Below the pieces are notes generated by a model, which was not told the origin of the DNA, made no database searches, and saw nothing but the letters and a program-made list of their open reading frames with translations. Shown here one piece after another: positions 44,311 through 54,399 of a stretch of 64,000 nucleotides of DNA (position 1 is its first letter; every line of letters begins with the position of its first letter). This DNA is from Impatiens glandulifera (Eukaryota > Streptophyta > Magnoliopsida > Ericales > Balsaminaceae): NCBI RefSeq assembly GCF_907164915.1, contig NC_061868.1, positions 21,571,819 through 21,635,818 on the forward strand, given 5' to 3'. The translations under genes and the position numbers were made by a program.

Positions 44311-44665
44311 TAGGGGCTCTCTTTTCCACCTTTACTTATGTTTACTTCGGCTTTTTACATATATAGTATTTTGTCCTTCTGCGGTTATCTTTACTCATAT
44401 ATATATAAAGTTATTTTTGGGAAACCGACCAACATTTGCAACCTTACATGATTTTGATAATTTTAAATAAAATAATCAAAAAGGGAGAAATTGATAAGGT
44501 AAAAGATAAAATTTTTCTCAAAATTTTCCAAAATTTTTCGAAAAACTCTCCCAAGTCAGTTTCAAAATTCCGGCCAAAACAAACTCTTAAAAACAGAACC
44601 GGCATACGTTTGCAATCTTACATGATTTTGATAATTTTAAATAAAATAATCAAAAAGGGAGAAAT
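44311..44665 (+). other. 3' non-coding region of Copia-B with two polypurine tracts
   Basis: Purine tracts AAAAAGGGAGAAA at 44478-44490 and 44652-44664 each end a nearly identical ~55-bp block beginning CTTACATGATTTTGATAATT. Only the second touches the 3' LTR. Duplicated purine tracts are known in Sirevirus copia elements. The first tract is followed by TTGATAAGG, so it would not prime a proper LTR. Confidence 0.8.
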
Positions 44666-45880
44666 TGTTAGATAAAATTAGACCGATTAATAGAACTTAA
44701 CACAAATAAACTTCCTATGCAGGAACATACAAAGAACCGGACCGGTCAAATCACTGAACCGGTTAAGAAACTCAACCGGTCAAACACCTAAACCAACCAA
44801 AAACCTGACCGAACAAGAAGGCAAGATCAGTCAAAACAAGAAGGCCGGAAACACTAGACATTCGGTCATTTAGAAGCCAATGAATAACCGGAAGCCATCC
44901 GGTTAATACACATAACCGACCAGCATAAGAAGATACTTCGGATATCTGTTGAGAATGATACCAAAGGAACAGACTAGATATTTCCATATTCATACAAGTT
45001 TGAGGACAGTCTACAAGCTGCAGAAGACCGTCCTACAAGATCTTTCCACTTCAGGATAAATCAGAAAGACAATCTTCCAAGTACAGACAACTGTCTAACC
45101 GATAGTCACCACATTAAGTAAAAAGACAAACCTAGCCGGTTTGTCCTACACACTTGAAGATTAGACCGCCAGGTCTGAAAGGTTGATCGCCAGGTCTGAA
45201 TCACTGAACCTCTGCTCAACCAATCGAATTCAAGGAAATGAAATATGACCGTTGGCATATTTCACCTATAAAAGGAGCAGCTGAAGAGGAGTAAATGTGG
45301 GACACAGTGAATAATTAATCTACACGTGAAAAGAGTGTGTTCTATCTCTAGAAGGCATAAGTGCTAAGTTGAAGTATAATTTTTACAATTTCGGTTAAAA
45401 TTGTACTGGTGTTATCGAGCAGGAAATAAGTCTCGATCGGATTGTGTTTGTATTCCTTAGTGAATATCCTTCTCGCGGTTTCGAGAGGAAGGGGTGACGT
45501 AGTTGCTTTATCTCCGAACATCCATAAAATCTGTCGTGTCATTTACTTTCTGCTAGTTCTGCATTCTAACCGATCTGTACAAACTTACTTATACCGCTAT
45601 AACTGATTCAACATCATTGAAACCGACTTACTGAGTTACAAAACCGACCCAGCAACTTCCAAATCTGTCTTATTCAAAACCGGTTCTATCTATATTGTGA
45701 GTGTGCCGCTTCAACCTGAAACAAACCACTTCCGCGCTTGAACCTGGTTCAAGGGTTTGTGACAGTTTGTGTAGTATTGAAACCCCGGTGTTAATCTCTA
45801 ACCGGATTAATCACCACCCTTTGAGTGAGACGCGCTAACCGGCCAACCCCGGTCCTCCAGCCGCGACCTAGATCCTAACA
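44666..45880 (+). repeat. 3' LTR of Copia-B
   Basis: Nearly identical to 32321-33536, with TATA-like box 45267-45274, hairpin 45468-45492 and TGACGTA 45495-45501. Terminal CCTAACA is followed by the GTATA duplication. Confidence 0.95.
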
Positions 45881-45885
45881 GTATA

Positions 45886-47639
45886 TATTTTGTTGATTGA
45901 TATTTAGAAATATTTGTGTAATTAGTAAATTACAATTATTTGTTTTGTGTCATAAGATATGGAATTTATGCGATTTGATAAATAAAACAACATTCAGATT
46001 TTTAGTGTTAATAACTAATTCAAATTTGGTACAATTTTAGGCCCACTTAAATTTGTAATTATGCGTTGTTAATAGGTCCAAATGAAGGTTAATAATTGGT
46101 CAGATTACAAATTTAAATAATGTACAAATTATTAATTTATAAAACATATTTATTTTATAAGATTAAGACAGTTGTGTTTATAAATATGTGGTTATTAATC
46201 GGCCCAAAGAAAGTTTAATAATTGATCGAGTTACACACTTAAAGTATATGCATAAGTTATTAATTTATTAAATCAATTAATTGAAGCAACATCCTACCAA
46301 AGTAAACTAAATGTAAATTAATATATTTTATAAATTAAGAAGGTAGTGTATATGTAATTCATGCGATTATTTAATCGGCCCAAAGGAAGATAAATAATTG
46401 CTCAGAATAACATTATGCACACGTAGTAATAAATATGTAACAATTATTTGGTGTGCCATTTGAATAATTGGACTATCCAAAGATAACCAATTGTTTGACA
46501 TGACTTATTGTTAATATTTGATTACTACAAAAAAGTATCGTTTGCAAATTAATATTTAATGTCCAAAGACTAAATATTAATATTTATCGTTTGCAAATTA
46601 ATATTAATGATGAGACGTACCATTATTTTGAATTATGTGATTATTAAATTTTTGTGAGTAAGGTTATTCATTTGTTTTATTATATAATTAAGTTTAGACT
46701 TCTGTTTATATAGTTTTCTTGTCAACATTTGAAGTTCATTTTATGTTTTAAGGAGTATTTAGAATTTGTTATTTTTAAGAATTATATCTAAAAAGTTTAA
46801 AATTGGTAAGAGTATTATTAGAATAAATATATCATAAGAAACATACCATAATATACGTTTTTAAAAAAAAAATAAAATTAAATGCATTAAAGTTTGAATT
46901 TCACTAATGTATTCTCATGCATTTAATTTGGATTTTCTTATCCACACTTAAGTTAATTTAATGTGAATTATAATTATGTAAAAAGATACTTATGCGGTGT
47001 TTGATAACTTGACTTATCACTTAATTGAATATATTAAGGACTTATTTAAAATAAATAGGTTTGATAACACATATTTATAATCACTTATTACTATAGACTT
47101 AAGTGAAAACACGGTAAAAATAATAATCTCAAATACGAAGCTTATTTTAAAAGAAGGAAAAAGCTTAACGCTCCACTCTAAAAATAAAATCATCAAAAGA
47201 CCAGTATATCCTTTTAAATTTAATAAAATTACTGTTATATATTATAAATTCGTATTACTTTTTTAATTTTTTCTCCTTATCATAATTCATTTAATTATTT
47301 TTTATGAGATTACATTTTCAAACATTATAAAACAAATATATATATATATTATATGATTATATTTATTTATATATATAAATATAAAGTCGTATTAATTTTC
47401 CAATTTTTTCATGGGACAAATGTTGACAAATGTGTTTTCATGGGGTTATGAAACTTTTAAGACTTTAAAGTTATACAACTCTAAACAAAAACAAAGTACT
47501 TATTAGTAAAGATGTGGTGTTTGATAAAAGAAAAGTTTTTGGAATGAGACAGAGTACATAAGCCTCAACTTAATTTTACTATATGTGATACTCTACAACG
47601 AAAGTAGCTTAAGAGCTCTAAATTTTTTCGATTTTCTTT
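45886..47639. other. AT-rich intergenic DNA with an eroded internal repeat
   Basis: Between 46060 and 46410 a motif set (ATCGGCCCAAAGGAAG, TTAATAATTGNTCAGA, TTATTAATTTAT) recurs three times at irregular spacing. GGTGTTTGATAA occurs at 46995 and 47517 in direct orientation. No gene recognised. Confidence 0.4.
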
Positions 47640-48010
47640 GTTGAAGAGCCAACTCCAAGAAGGAATAGGAGATCTACAATTGTTTTAAAACATTTGGAAG
47701 AAGAAGGAACTCTCATTATAACTTGAAGGATACCAACTTGGATGCATGATTATGATACAATCAAAATGCTACAACTCTTCTTGACTTATTTTCAAATTGT
47801 AATCTTACAACATTGCCATCAAAATAACATAAAAGTTATGAATAACGAGTTTGATGCAATAGAACAAAAATAATTCATGAGAATGATTTGATCTTCTAGT
47901 TGAGCAAAAATTTATAGTGGTAGAATGAGTATTCAAAGGAGAATGGTAGATTGGACAAATATAAAACGAGATTAGTTTCTAATGAATGGAAGCAACCGTA
48001 TTTATTGATT

Positions 48011-48202
48011 GAGGAGTGATAAGGGGAGGAAATTTAAGGGAGGAAATGGGGAGGAAATGATGTGTCACTACATCACTGGTTGGAAAAAGGATAAAAGTTA
48101 AGGAAAGATAAAGAAAAATTTTGTTATTTTTTGGTTAATCAAATTGCGCCATATCATTCTTTCTCCCATTCCCTTCTTTATATTCTCTCTCCCAATCATT
48201 TT
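48011..48202. mobile_element. MITE inserted in the copia remnant
   Basis: 192 bp, with perfect 10-bp duplications TTTATTGATT at 48001-48010 and 48203-48212 and imperfect inverted ends (GTGATAAGGGGAGG / CTCTCCCAATCATT). It is related, inverted, to the MITE at 3645-3855. The 9-10-bp duplication suggests the Mutator superfamily. Confidence 0.75.
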
Positions 48203-48474
48203 TTTATTGATTATATTAAAGTATTATCTTTAATAAATTTAACAATAAAAAATGTTTTTGGTCAATATTCCAATTAGATATTAAGTCAACTTTTCTTCAC
48301 AGCTATTTAAATGAGCTTGTGTTAGATTGAGAAAAAAGTTACTCGAATTTTGTAAGACTAGACAAGAACAAAAAAGTGTACCAACAGAAGAAAACACTAT
48401 AGACTAAAGTAAATGCATTGGGTATGATACAACAAGATCGAGACAAACTTTATTATGGCTGATTATATGTTAAG

Positions 48475-48730
48475 TATAGGATTTGGGTTATTAAAATAAT
48501 CTAGTTATTTGAAAAATAATGTTTGATAATAATTTTGAGTAAGTAGAGATTTTTTTTTTGAAAAAAAGATTTAATTGGTATTTTAATAAAATAAAATATA
48601 ATAACTTAAAATAAATTAAAAGTATTTTAATATTTTGAATAATGAATTGAGTGATGTGAGAAAAGAAAGTGATATTATGTTTTTATGTTATAATTATTTG
48701 AATAAACAAAAAAAATAAGGTCTTAATAAA
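48475..48730. repeat. MITE-like repeat related to 4690-5000
   Basis: Sits between the KTLYRLK and YADNL pieces of the copia remnant, where no extra sequence is expected, and shares GGGTTATTAAAA, GAGTGATGTGAG and GGTCTTAATAAA with 4690-5000. Exact ends are uncertain. Confidence 0.5.
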
Positions 48731-49080
48731 TTTGTTAAATGAAGAGAAAAATATAAAATTATCATCATTGGCTTGTATGCTGATAACTTGATTTTTATTG
48801 GAAACTGTGAAATTATGTTCACAGTCAATGCTGTTTCTTACAGTCACAAGACACAATATATGTAAATACAAGTATATATGGACAAAGACACGAATTACAC
48901 ATTAAGATTTTTAAATATCTTAAGGTACTAGATATTTTGGCTTTCGGTAAATAAGAAAGAAATATAAATTTTGGTATTTTCATTAATAAAGACTACGCAG
49001 TAATTAAGATGACATAACAAGTAAATATACGTCATGAATTGTTTTTATGTTTGGAATAGGAGCTATATATCAATTAAGAT

Positions 49081-50190
49081 CTTCTGCTACCGATTCTTGT
49101 GTTCTCCTATTGCGGACCAATCAGATTGCAACATTATTATTTTAATAATAAATAAATATGGGTAGGAGACGGAGGGAGGGAGATCCGGAATTCGGGTTCA
49201 CACCAGACGCCGTTAACGGCAGCGCCTGTTAACGCCAAGAAATAATATAATATTCATATAGCACCCGGATAAGATATCTTCGCTCAGGGCACCGTGTAAG
49301 AGGTAAGGGTGAGAAGCGATGGGAGCGAAGATTTCCACGCCCAGGAGCCCTGACCCTCATGTAAACCCCCCATACCAACCCATGAGAAGACCGCTTGCCT
49401 ACCATGTAAATACACTTACCCGTCTATGTAAAGACCAAAATGACATGGATTTTATATTTCCGTTTATTAAATATTAATTTATTTTTTTAAAAATTACATG
49501 CAGCAACGAACAAATATTCGCTTTAATTACTTCACTCTTATTTTTTATTTTTTTTATTTAATTTTTTTGGCCTGGAGACCCTCAGGAGCGAAGATATATT
49601 TGCTTAAATTAATTTTAATAAAAACCTCATGTAAATCCCCCAACCCACCCATGAGAAGACCGCTTGTCTATCATTCTTTAAATATTAATTCAATTTTATT
49701 AAAAATCACATGCAGCAACCGAACAAATCTTCGCTTCAATTACTATACTAATTATTATTTTTTTTTTACATCCGTTTATTAAATATTAATTCAATTAATT
49801 TAAAATGACATGCAGGAAACGACCAAAAATTCGCTTTAATTACTTCATTCTAATTTTTATATTTTGTTTTACTAGGAGACGATTGAAAGCGAATATTTCT
49901 TCGTTTCATATATTTTTAGCCTGGCGTTCATGTAAAACCCCCTTCCCTCTCATGAGAAGACCGCTTGCCTGTCATGTAAATTCACTTACCCGTGTATGTG
50001 AAGACCAAAATTAACATGCATTTTAGATATTCATTCTTTAAATATTAATTCAATTTATTAAAAATCACATGCAGCAACCGAACAAATCTTCGCTTCAATT
50101 ACTTCACTATTTTTTTTTTATATTTTCGTTAATTTTTTTTTGCGGGGAGAGGCTTAGTAGCGAAGACTTATTCGCTTCAATTAATAGATT
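49081..50190 (+). repeat. Left inverted repeat of the MULE
   Basis: After about 300 unique bases (including CACCAGACGCCGTTAACGGC) come three units of about 280 bp, each with CATGAGAAGACCGCTTG, ACTTACCCGT.TATGT, CATGCAGCAACCGAACAAA and GAGCGAAGAT motifs. It mirrors 54400-55669. Confidence 0.85.
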
Positions 50191-50214
50191 TTCATAGAGA
50201 ATACCCCTTCACCC

Positions 50215-50399
50215 AAATTCTATGGAATGAATAGACGCCTTGTGAGAGAATATTTGTTCGCCAAGACCATGTTCCATGTAAAACGGATTGAATAGTCGTT
50301 TTTTCGAGAGAACAATTATTCGCCCTTGGTCCAGGTGTCCTGTGAAATGGAATGAATAGTCGCTTTTCGAAAGAAGACATGTTCGCCCAGGTTCCATGA
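50215..50399. repeat. Three tandem ~64-bp units before the captured gene
   Basis: Units share TGGAATGAATAGTCGC...CGAGAGAA.A..TTCGCC...GTCC.TG. They lie just upstream of the leader at 50440 and could act as promoter repeats. Confidence 0.75.
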
Positions 50400-50537
50400 A
50401 TATATATACAACCTAATATGATTATTTTATAATCATTTTCGCCCGATTCATCTCTCTCTCTTCCTGCCTCCTTTCACGGCGATTCGCAACCGGCTCCCCG
50501 TCGATCAAACCAAAAGCAACATCTTCACGTCTCCACA

Positions 50538-51709
50538 ATGGTACGTACTCCTGAATAGTAACTTTTCATATTTAGGATTATGAAACCACTAAACTAGATT
50601 ATGTTATGTGATGTCGTTGTCTAGTTAATCTTTAGGAAACCCTACTCTCAAAATGTCATGTTCAATGAAAATCCATCGTATTTAGGAAAACTTACCTAGT
50701 GTTAGGGTTTAGGATATTATTTCCATGAAACCCTAGTAAATACTAACAAAGACCGTTTTTTTCATGCATGTGCATGCAACCGCCACAGCATCCGTCCAAA
50801 ACTTTGGCAAAGACTGGATTTTATGCCCAAATCAATTAACAAGTGAAGAGATAGTACTATTCTTGACATATCTCCCTTTTTTTCCATATTATTTAAGTTT
50901 TCATCCTGTTTATCTGAAATATTTATGATTGTTCTTAAACAACACTTGATGCAACAATATGCTAACACATGTGGTGCCACGGTGACCATGAGGCGGCGAG
51001 ACGATGTGACCCACGTCATAGCATCCACCGATGCTAATGGTGGATGCGGTCGCACTATCAAAGTATTGAAGGAAATATTGAACGGGAGTTGGGTCCTTAC
51101 CATTGATTGTGAGACTCTGTTACTCTTAACCCTTTACTCTTAACTTAATATTCATTTTCACATATATGAAACTAAAAATACCAATTTCTTTTGTACAGGG
51201 ATAAAATCATCAATCAGATTTAACTGTTATGTGGAGAGGAACCGTACGAGGTGCAGCGAGATAATCATAGGACTGTGGGCGGTCCAAGAGCTGGCAGAAT
51301 GCGGTATTTGAACAATGTAAGATTTGTCTTATTCCTATTCCTCCTCCATATGATATTCAATTCTCCATGATTACTAAAAATCTTTTGTATTTTCTTTCAG
51401 CTGCCGAAACTGTTCGACAGTTACACCTTTATATTTGCAGGGGAATTCATCCCGGCTTACAAACTGGATCTTATGGGGTTTGTAATTGCTGGAGGAGGTA
51501 CGACTAAAGAAATGGAGAATCCATTTGTCGAGCCCGAGGATGACAAAACTATAGTTGTATACGACAAGTCTCGGCACGATGTTAATGAACTTGTTTGGGT
51601 ATTTGAGGCAGTGAATCCTTTGACGACATATTTGGATGTATTTGGTGTTCCTCACACAAGCTTGCTTGAATCCATTGCTGCTTGTGATTTGCAGCCTTTG
51701 TTGTTGTAA
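50538..51709 (+). pseudogene. Captured BRCA1/BARD1-like tandem-BRCT fragment
   Basis: A CT-rich leader ends in ATG|GTACGT (50538), then a gap, then three recognisable exon pieces. 50925-51108: first BRCT (YANTCGATVTM, VTHVIASTDANGGC, LKEILNGSWVLTID). 51199-51316: linker (WIKSSI, EEPYEVQRD, PRAGRMRYLNN). 51401-51709: second BRCT (LPKLFDSYTFIFAGEF, KLDLMGFVIAGGG, LLESIAACDLQPL, stop). Canonical GT..AG introns separate the last three, and phases agree (the Trp codon is split across 51108/51199). Tandem BRCTs of this kind bind phosphoproteins in BRCA1/BARD1-type DNA-repair proteins. A one-base loss near 51238 breaks the frame in the linker, and the usual Trp of the second BRCT (TWLLESI) reads Ser. 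A piece at 50791-50850 (KDWILCPNQLTSEE) may be the lead-in. No RING or other upstream BRCA1/BARD1 domain is present. BRCT identity is confident; BRCA1 versus BARD1 is open. Confidence 0.85.
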
Positions 51710-52326
51710 TAGACATGTGTTGGTTTGTTACTGAATATTTGAACATTTGGCATTCTTGCATTTGTTAATGTTATTTTTCATTTCAGATTTCTCTTTTTGT
51801 TCTTAGAATTGTATTTTTTTTAAACAGCATCATTATATTAAACGAAATCTTGAAACATGAAATAATGTATAACTTGAAGTATAAATTTTTATTCATTTAT
51901 TAATACATAGCAATCTATGTCACTTAAGCGCCCCTAATGTGATAAATATAATTATATACGTTTTATAACAATTGTCAAAATAAAAATTTTAAAACAATTG
52001 TCAAAATAAGATTGTGAAGCAATCTTCGCTTTCTGATTGATTGATTGATTGATTTATTAATATTAATTCACAATAATTTTAGTCATTTAATTATTAAACT
52101 GAAAAATTTTCTTTATCAAGTCACCTCACCTCCACCTAACACCTGCCATCTTTTCATTAAATGATGCATGGCAGTAAGCCATGCTGCTAAGCTAGACAAA
52201 GTTTGTACTGTTTTCTCTCTCACCTGTACGACCATTTCTTCGACGGAGTGATACTCCATTGTCTACCATCGACCTCTCCTTCGCCGGAGAGTTCATTATA
52301 ATATCATTCCATCTTCCTAAATTAAA
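51710..52326 (+). other. Spacer and leader of the MULE transposase gene
   Basis: AT-rich after the BRCT stop. From about 52200 it becomes a leader-like CT-rich stretch (TTTTCTCTCTCACCTG, CCATCGACCTCTCC) ending at the ATG at 52327. Confidence 0.5.
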
Positions 52327-53662
52327 ATGGTATGTTTTTGAATGATCTACCTTCCTTACTTTTCGTCCCAACCTTTTTTATGTTTTTTGAATACTCGACA
52401 TGAAATGTTCTGTTCTTGTTGATTATCAGGAAGGAACACATATGAGCGAGAATGATATGAACGAGAATGATATTAATGATTTAAGGTATATTGTTTGACT
52501 TCTCTAATTTTTTCCGTTCATATGTAAGCGAAGATCTCTTCACTAAGAGCATTTTTGATAATAGCTTATAACGCGAAACTCTCTTCGCCTAATATTGCAA
52601 TGTGATTAATGTTGAAGTGAAGCGCTCTTCGCTTATATTGCCTTCATTTTACAATCATCTACAAGTTTTGGTTAGTTGAAGCATTATTTTCCACGTGTTC
52701 TCAAATTGAACAGTGAATCTACTAGTTGTCGTCGTCAAATGAATTTCGATGGAAACGGCCAACCTTTGGAGGACATCGAAGCCAACTTAATTCCACATTT
52801 AGGTAGGGAATTTGAGTGTGAAGAAGAAGGCTACGTATTCTACTTAGCGTACGCTAAACTAATAGAATTTGGTATAAGGCGCAGTTCAAAACATGTTGAC
52901 AACGATGGTAAAATACTAGATAGAGTTTTTTGTTGTAGTGCACAGGGTGAACGGGTAAAAGACAAACGTGATGTCTATGTGAGACGTAGACGTTCTTTGA
53001 CGAGGTTCGGTTGTGAAGCGAAATTGAGGATAAAGAGGGCAGACAATGGAAAGTTCCAAGTGGTAAATTTTATTAGTGAGCATATTCATCCTCTTGCAAG
53101 TCCAAAGAAAACTCACCTGTATAGATGCCATAGGAATATTTCTGCAGTTGCAGGCTTACATATCGAGATGGCCACTAACGCGGGAATTCCTCCTAAGTCA
53201 TCACATGCTCTAATGTCTAAACAAATCGGTGGAAGGGAGAATCTAGGTTTTCTTCCTGAGGATTACAAAAATTACCTGCGAACGAAAAGAACCAGAGAGT
53301 GTAATTTTGGGGAAACAGGGAGTGTATTAGAGTATTTGCAGAAAAAACAATCAAATGATCCTGGTTTTTATAATGCTTTTCAACTTGATGCGGACGATTT
53401 GATAACGAATATTTTTTGGTGTGATTCCAACATGCGGTCCGATTATTCATACTTCGGAGACGTTGTCAGTTTTGACACCACCTACAAGAAGAATAAGGAA
53501 GGTCGTCCAGTTGCGCTTTTTGTAGGTGTGAATCATCAAAAACAATCAATTATTTTGGTGCAGCTCTATTATACGATGAAACTGCGATGACCTTTGAATG
53601 GTTGTTTGAGACTTTCACCAAAGCTATGCGTGGGAAAAAACCAAAAACCATTCTTACAGATC
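52327..53662 (+). pseudogene. FAR1/FHY3-type MULE transposase, truncated and frameshifted
   Basis: Proposed exons: 52327-52329 (ATG only, donor GTATGT), 52430-52485, and 52714 onward; phases agree. The N-terminal piece is acidic (MSENDMNENDIND). Residues about 40-180 form the FAR1 DNA-binding domain (GREFECEEEGYVFYLAYAK, FGIRRSS, DRVFCCSAQGER, RFGCEAKLRIKR, HIHPLASPKK). The MULE catalytic domain then begins ([16 protein letters not shown], with the first Asp, and [14 protein letters not shown]). A missing T near 53555 shifts the frame. In the next frame it continues [19 protein letters not shown] and PKTILTDQ, with the second Asp, and then stops abruptly at about 53662. The rest of the catalytic domain and the SWIM zinc finger are gone. 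In an active element this protein would bind the inverted repeats and cut them. Confidence 0.88.
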
Positions 53663-54125
53663 AACTGGTGGAGTGGAGGTAGGAATAACATTGGGTTTTT
53701 TTTTAGGGGGAAAAGGTGGTGGTAAAAACTCATCAAAATGTGTAGTACCTGCAGCAATATCAGTAGCTTCGACAGCAACTATGGAAACTGATTCAGCAGT
53801 CGATGACGACTTCGTATTCGTCTTCGTATTTCTCTTCCTCTTCCTTTCATATGTAACCAAGTTATTAAACCTCGAAGTCATTATTTTTGGTGGGATAACA
53901 TAAATCAATATTCAACTAAATAAATGGAATAAACATGTGTAAAATTAGTAGAAAATATATAAACACAATAAGATTAACCTACCTCTCTAGTTTATTGCGG
54001 GGATTGACGTTGGATGCAGGATTGTGGGCAGTTTCATTTTCGTTTATGCTCTTACAAACTTGCAAGACGACCTCTCGGGAGTCGATGGTATCCACTTCCA
54101 TGTTGTTGCCTTGGTTCTCTGACAT
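53654..54125 (-). CDS. Small two-exon gene convergent with the MULE transposase
   Basis: On the minus strand: ATG at 54125, exon 1 54125-53983, intron 53982-53871 (GT..AG), exon 2 53870-53654. Phases agree, giving about 119 residues. Exon 1 is acidic and polar ([19 protein letters not shown]). Exon 2 opens with [17 protein letters not shown] (basic, nuclear-localisation-like) and ends in a proline-rich [12 protein letters not shown] segment. I do not recognise it. The stop lies inside the truncated transposase sequence, so the 3' end may be an accident of the deletion. The arrangement, an inward-facing second gene next to the right inverted repeat and convergent with the transposase, recalls the mudrA/mudrB layout of maize MuDR. 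There is no visible homology to mudrB. Other possibility: the 5' part of another captured host gene. Confidence 0.5.
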
Positions 54126-54399
54126 CTTCAGAAGAAATCCTTGTAGAATAAAAGAAATCTCTAGGGTTTCGACGTTGAGTGTTTGGATAATCGCCGGGAG
54201 ATAGAGAGAGAAGAATATGAACAGTTGCTTATGAAAATGAAAATGGTGGAGAGTGGGATTGTAGCGAGAAATTGAAATTATATCAACAAGTAATTGAAGC
54301 GAATAAATATTCGTTCTATATCGTATCTTCGTAAAAAAATTCATAAAATAAATTAAAAATAAAAACTATTATTTGAAGCGAAGATTTATTCGCGGGATG

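Larger units (their letters stand above)
32321..45880 (+). mobile_element. Copia-B: full-length 13.56-kb Ty1/copia element with accessory genes
   Basis: LTRs at 32321-33536 and 44666-45880 (about 1215 bp, TGTTAG...CTAACA) are flanked by perfect target duplications GTATA (32316-32320 and 45881-45885). Order: LTR, primer site, gag, gag C-terminal extension, protease, integrase, reverse transcriptase, RNase H, then about 6 kb holding three related accessory genes, two purine tracts and the 3' LTR. Protease-integrase-RT-RNase H is the copia order. The LTRs are very similar (four mismatches in the first ~170 bp), so insertion was fairly recent. Nonsense changes and frameshifts in pol and two accessory genes make this copy defective. 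Large size, extra genes after pol and repeated purine tracts recall Sirevirus-type copia elements, but lineage needs a tree. Confidence 0.93.
47640..48960 (+). pseudogene. Heavily eroded copia reverse transcriptase remnant with two MITE inserts
   Basis: Scattered frames give copia pol pieces in the correct order. EEPTPRRNRRST (integrase-RT linker, about 47645). NGRLDKYKTRLVSNEWKQP (about 47940-48000), matching the NADG..KYKARLVA.GYKQ block. FQLDIKSTFLHSYLNE (about 48270), matching QMDVKSAFLNG. KVYQQKKTLYRLK (about 48375), matching [21 protein letters not shown] (about 48775), the YVDDL site with a mutated catalytic residue. Numerous stops and shifts are present. It is much older than Copia-B. 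MITEs interrupt it at 48011-48202 and 48475-48730. No LTR was recognised. Confidence 0.75.

Noticed and set aside
50538..51709. Functional BRCA1 or BARD1 gene
   Set aside because: Only the C-terminal BRCT part is present, with a frameshift in the linker, inside a MULE.
52327..53662. Host FAR1/FHY3 transcription factor gene
   Set aside because: It lies inside inverted repeats with a 9-bp target duplication and is truncated and frameshifted, so it is a transposon gene, not a domesticated one.
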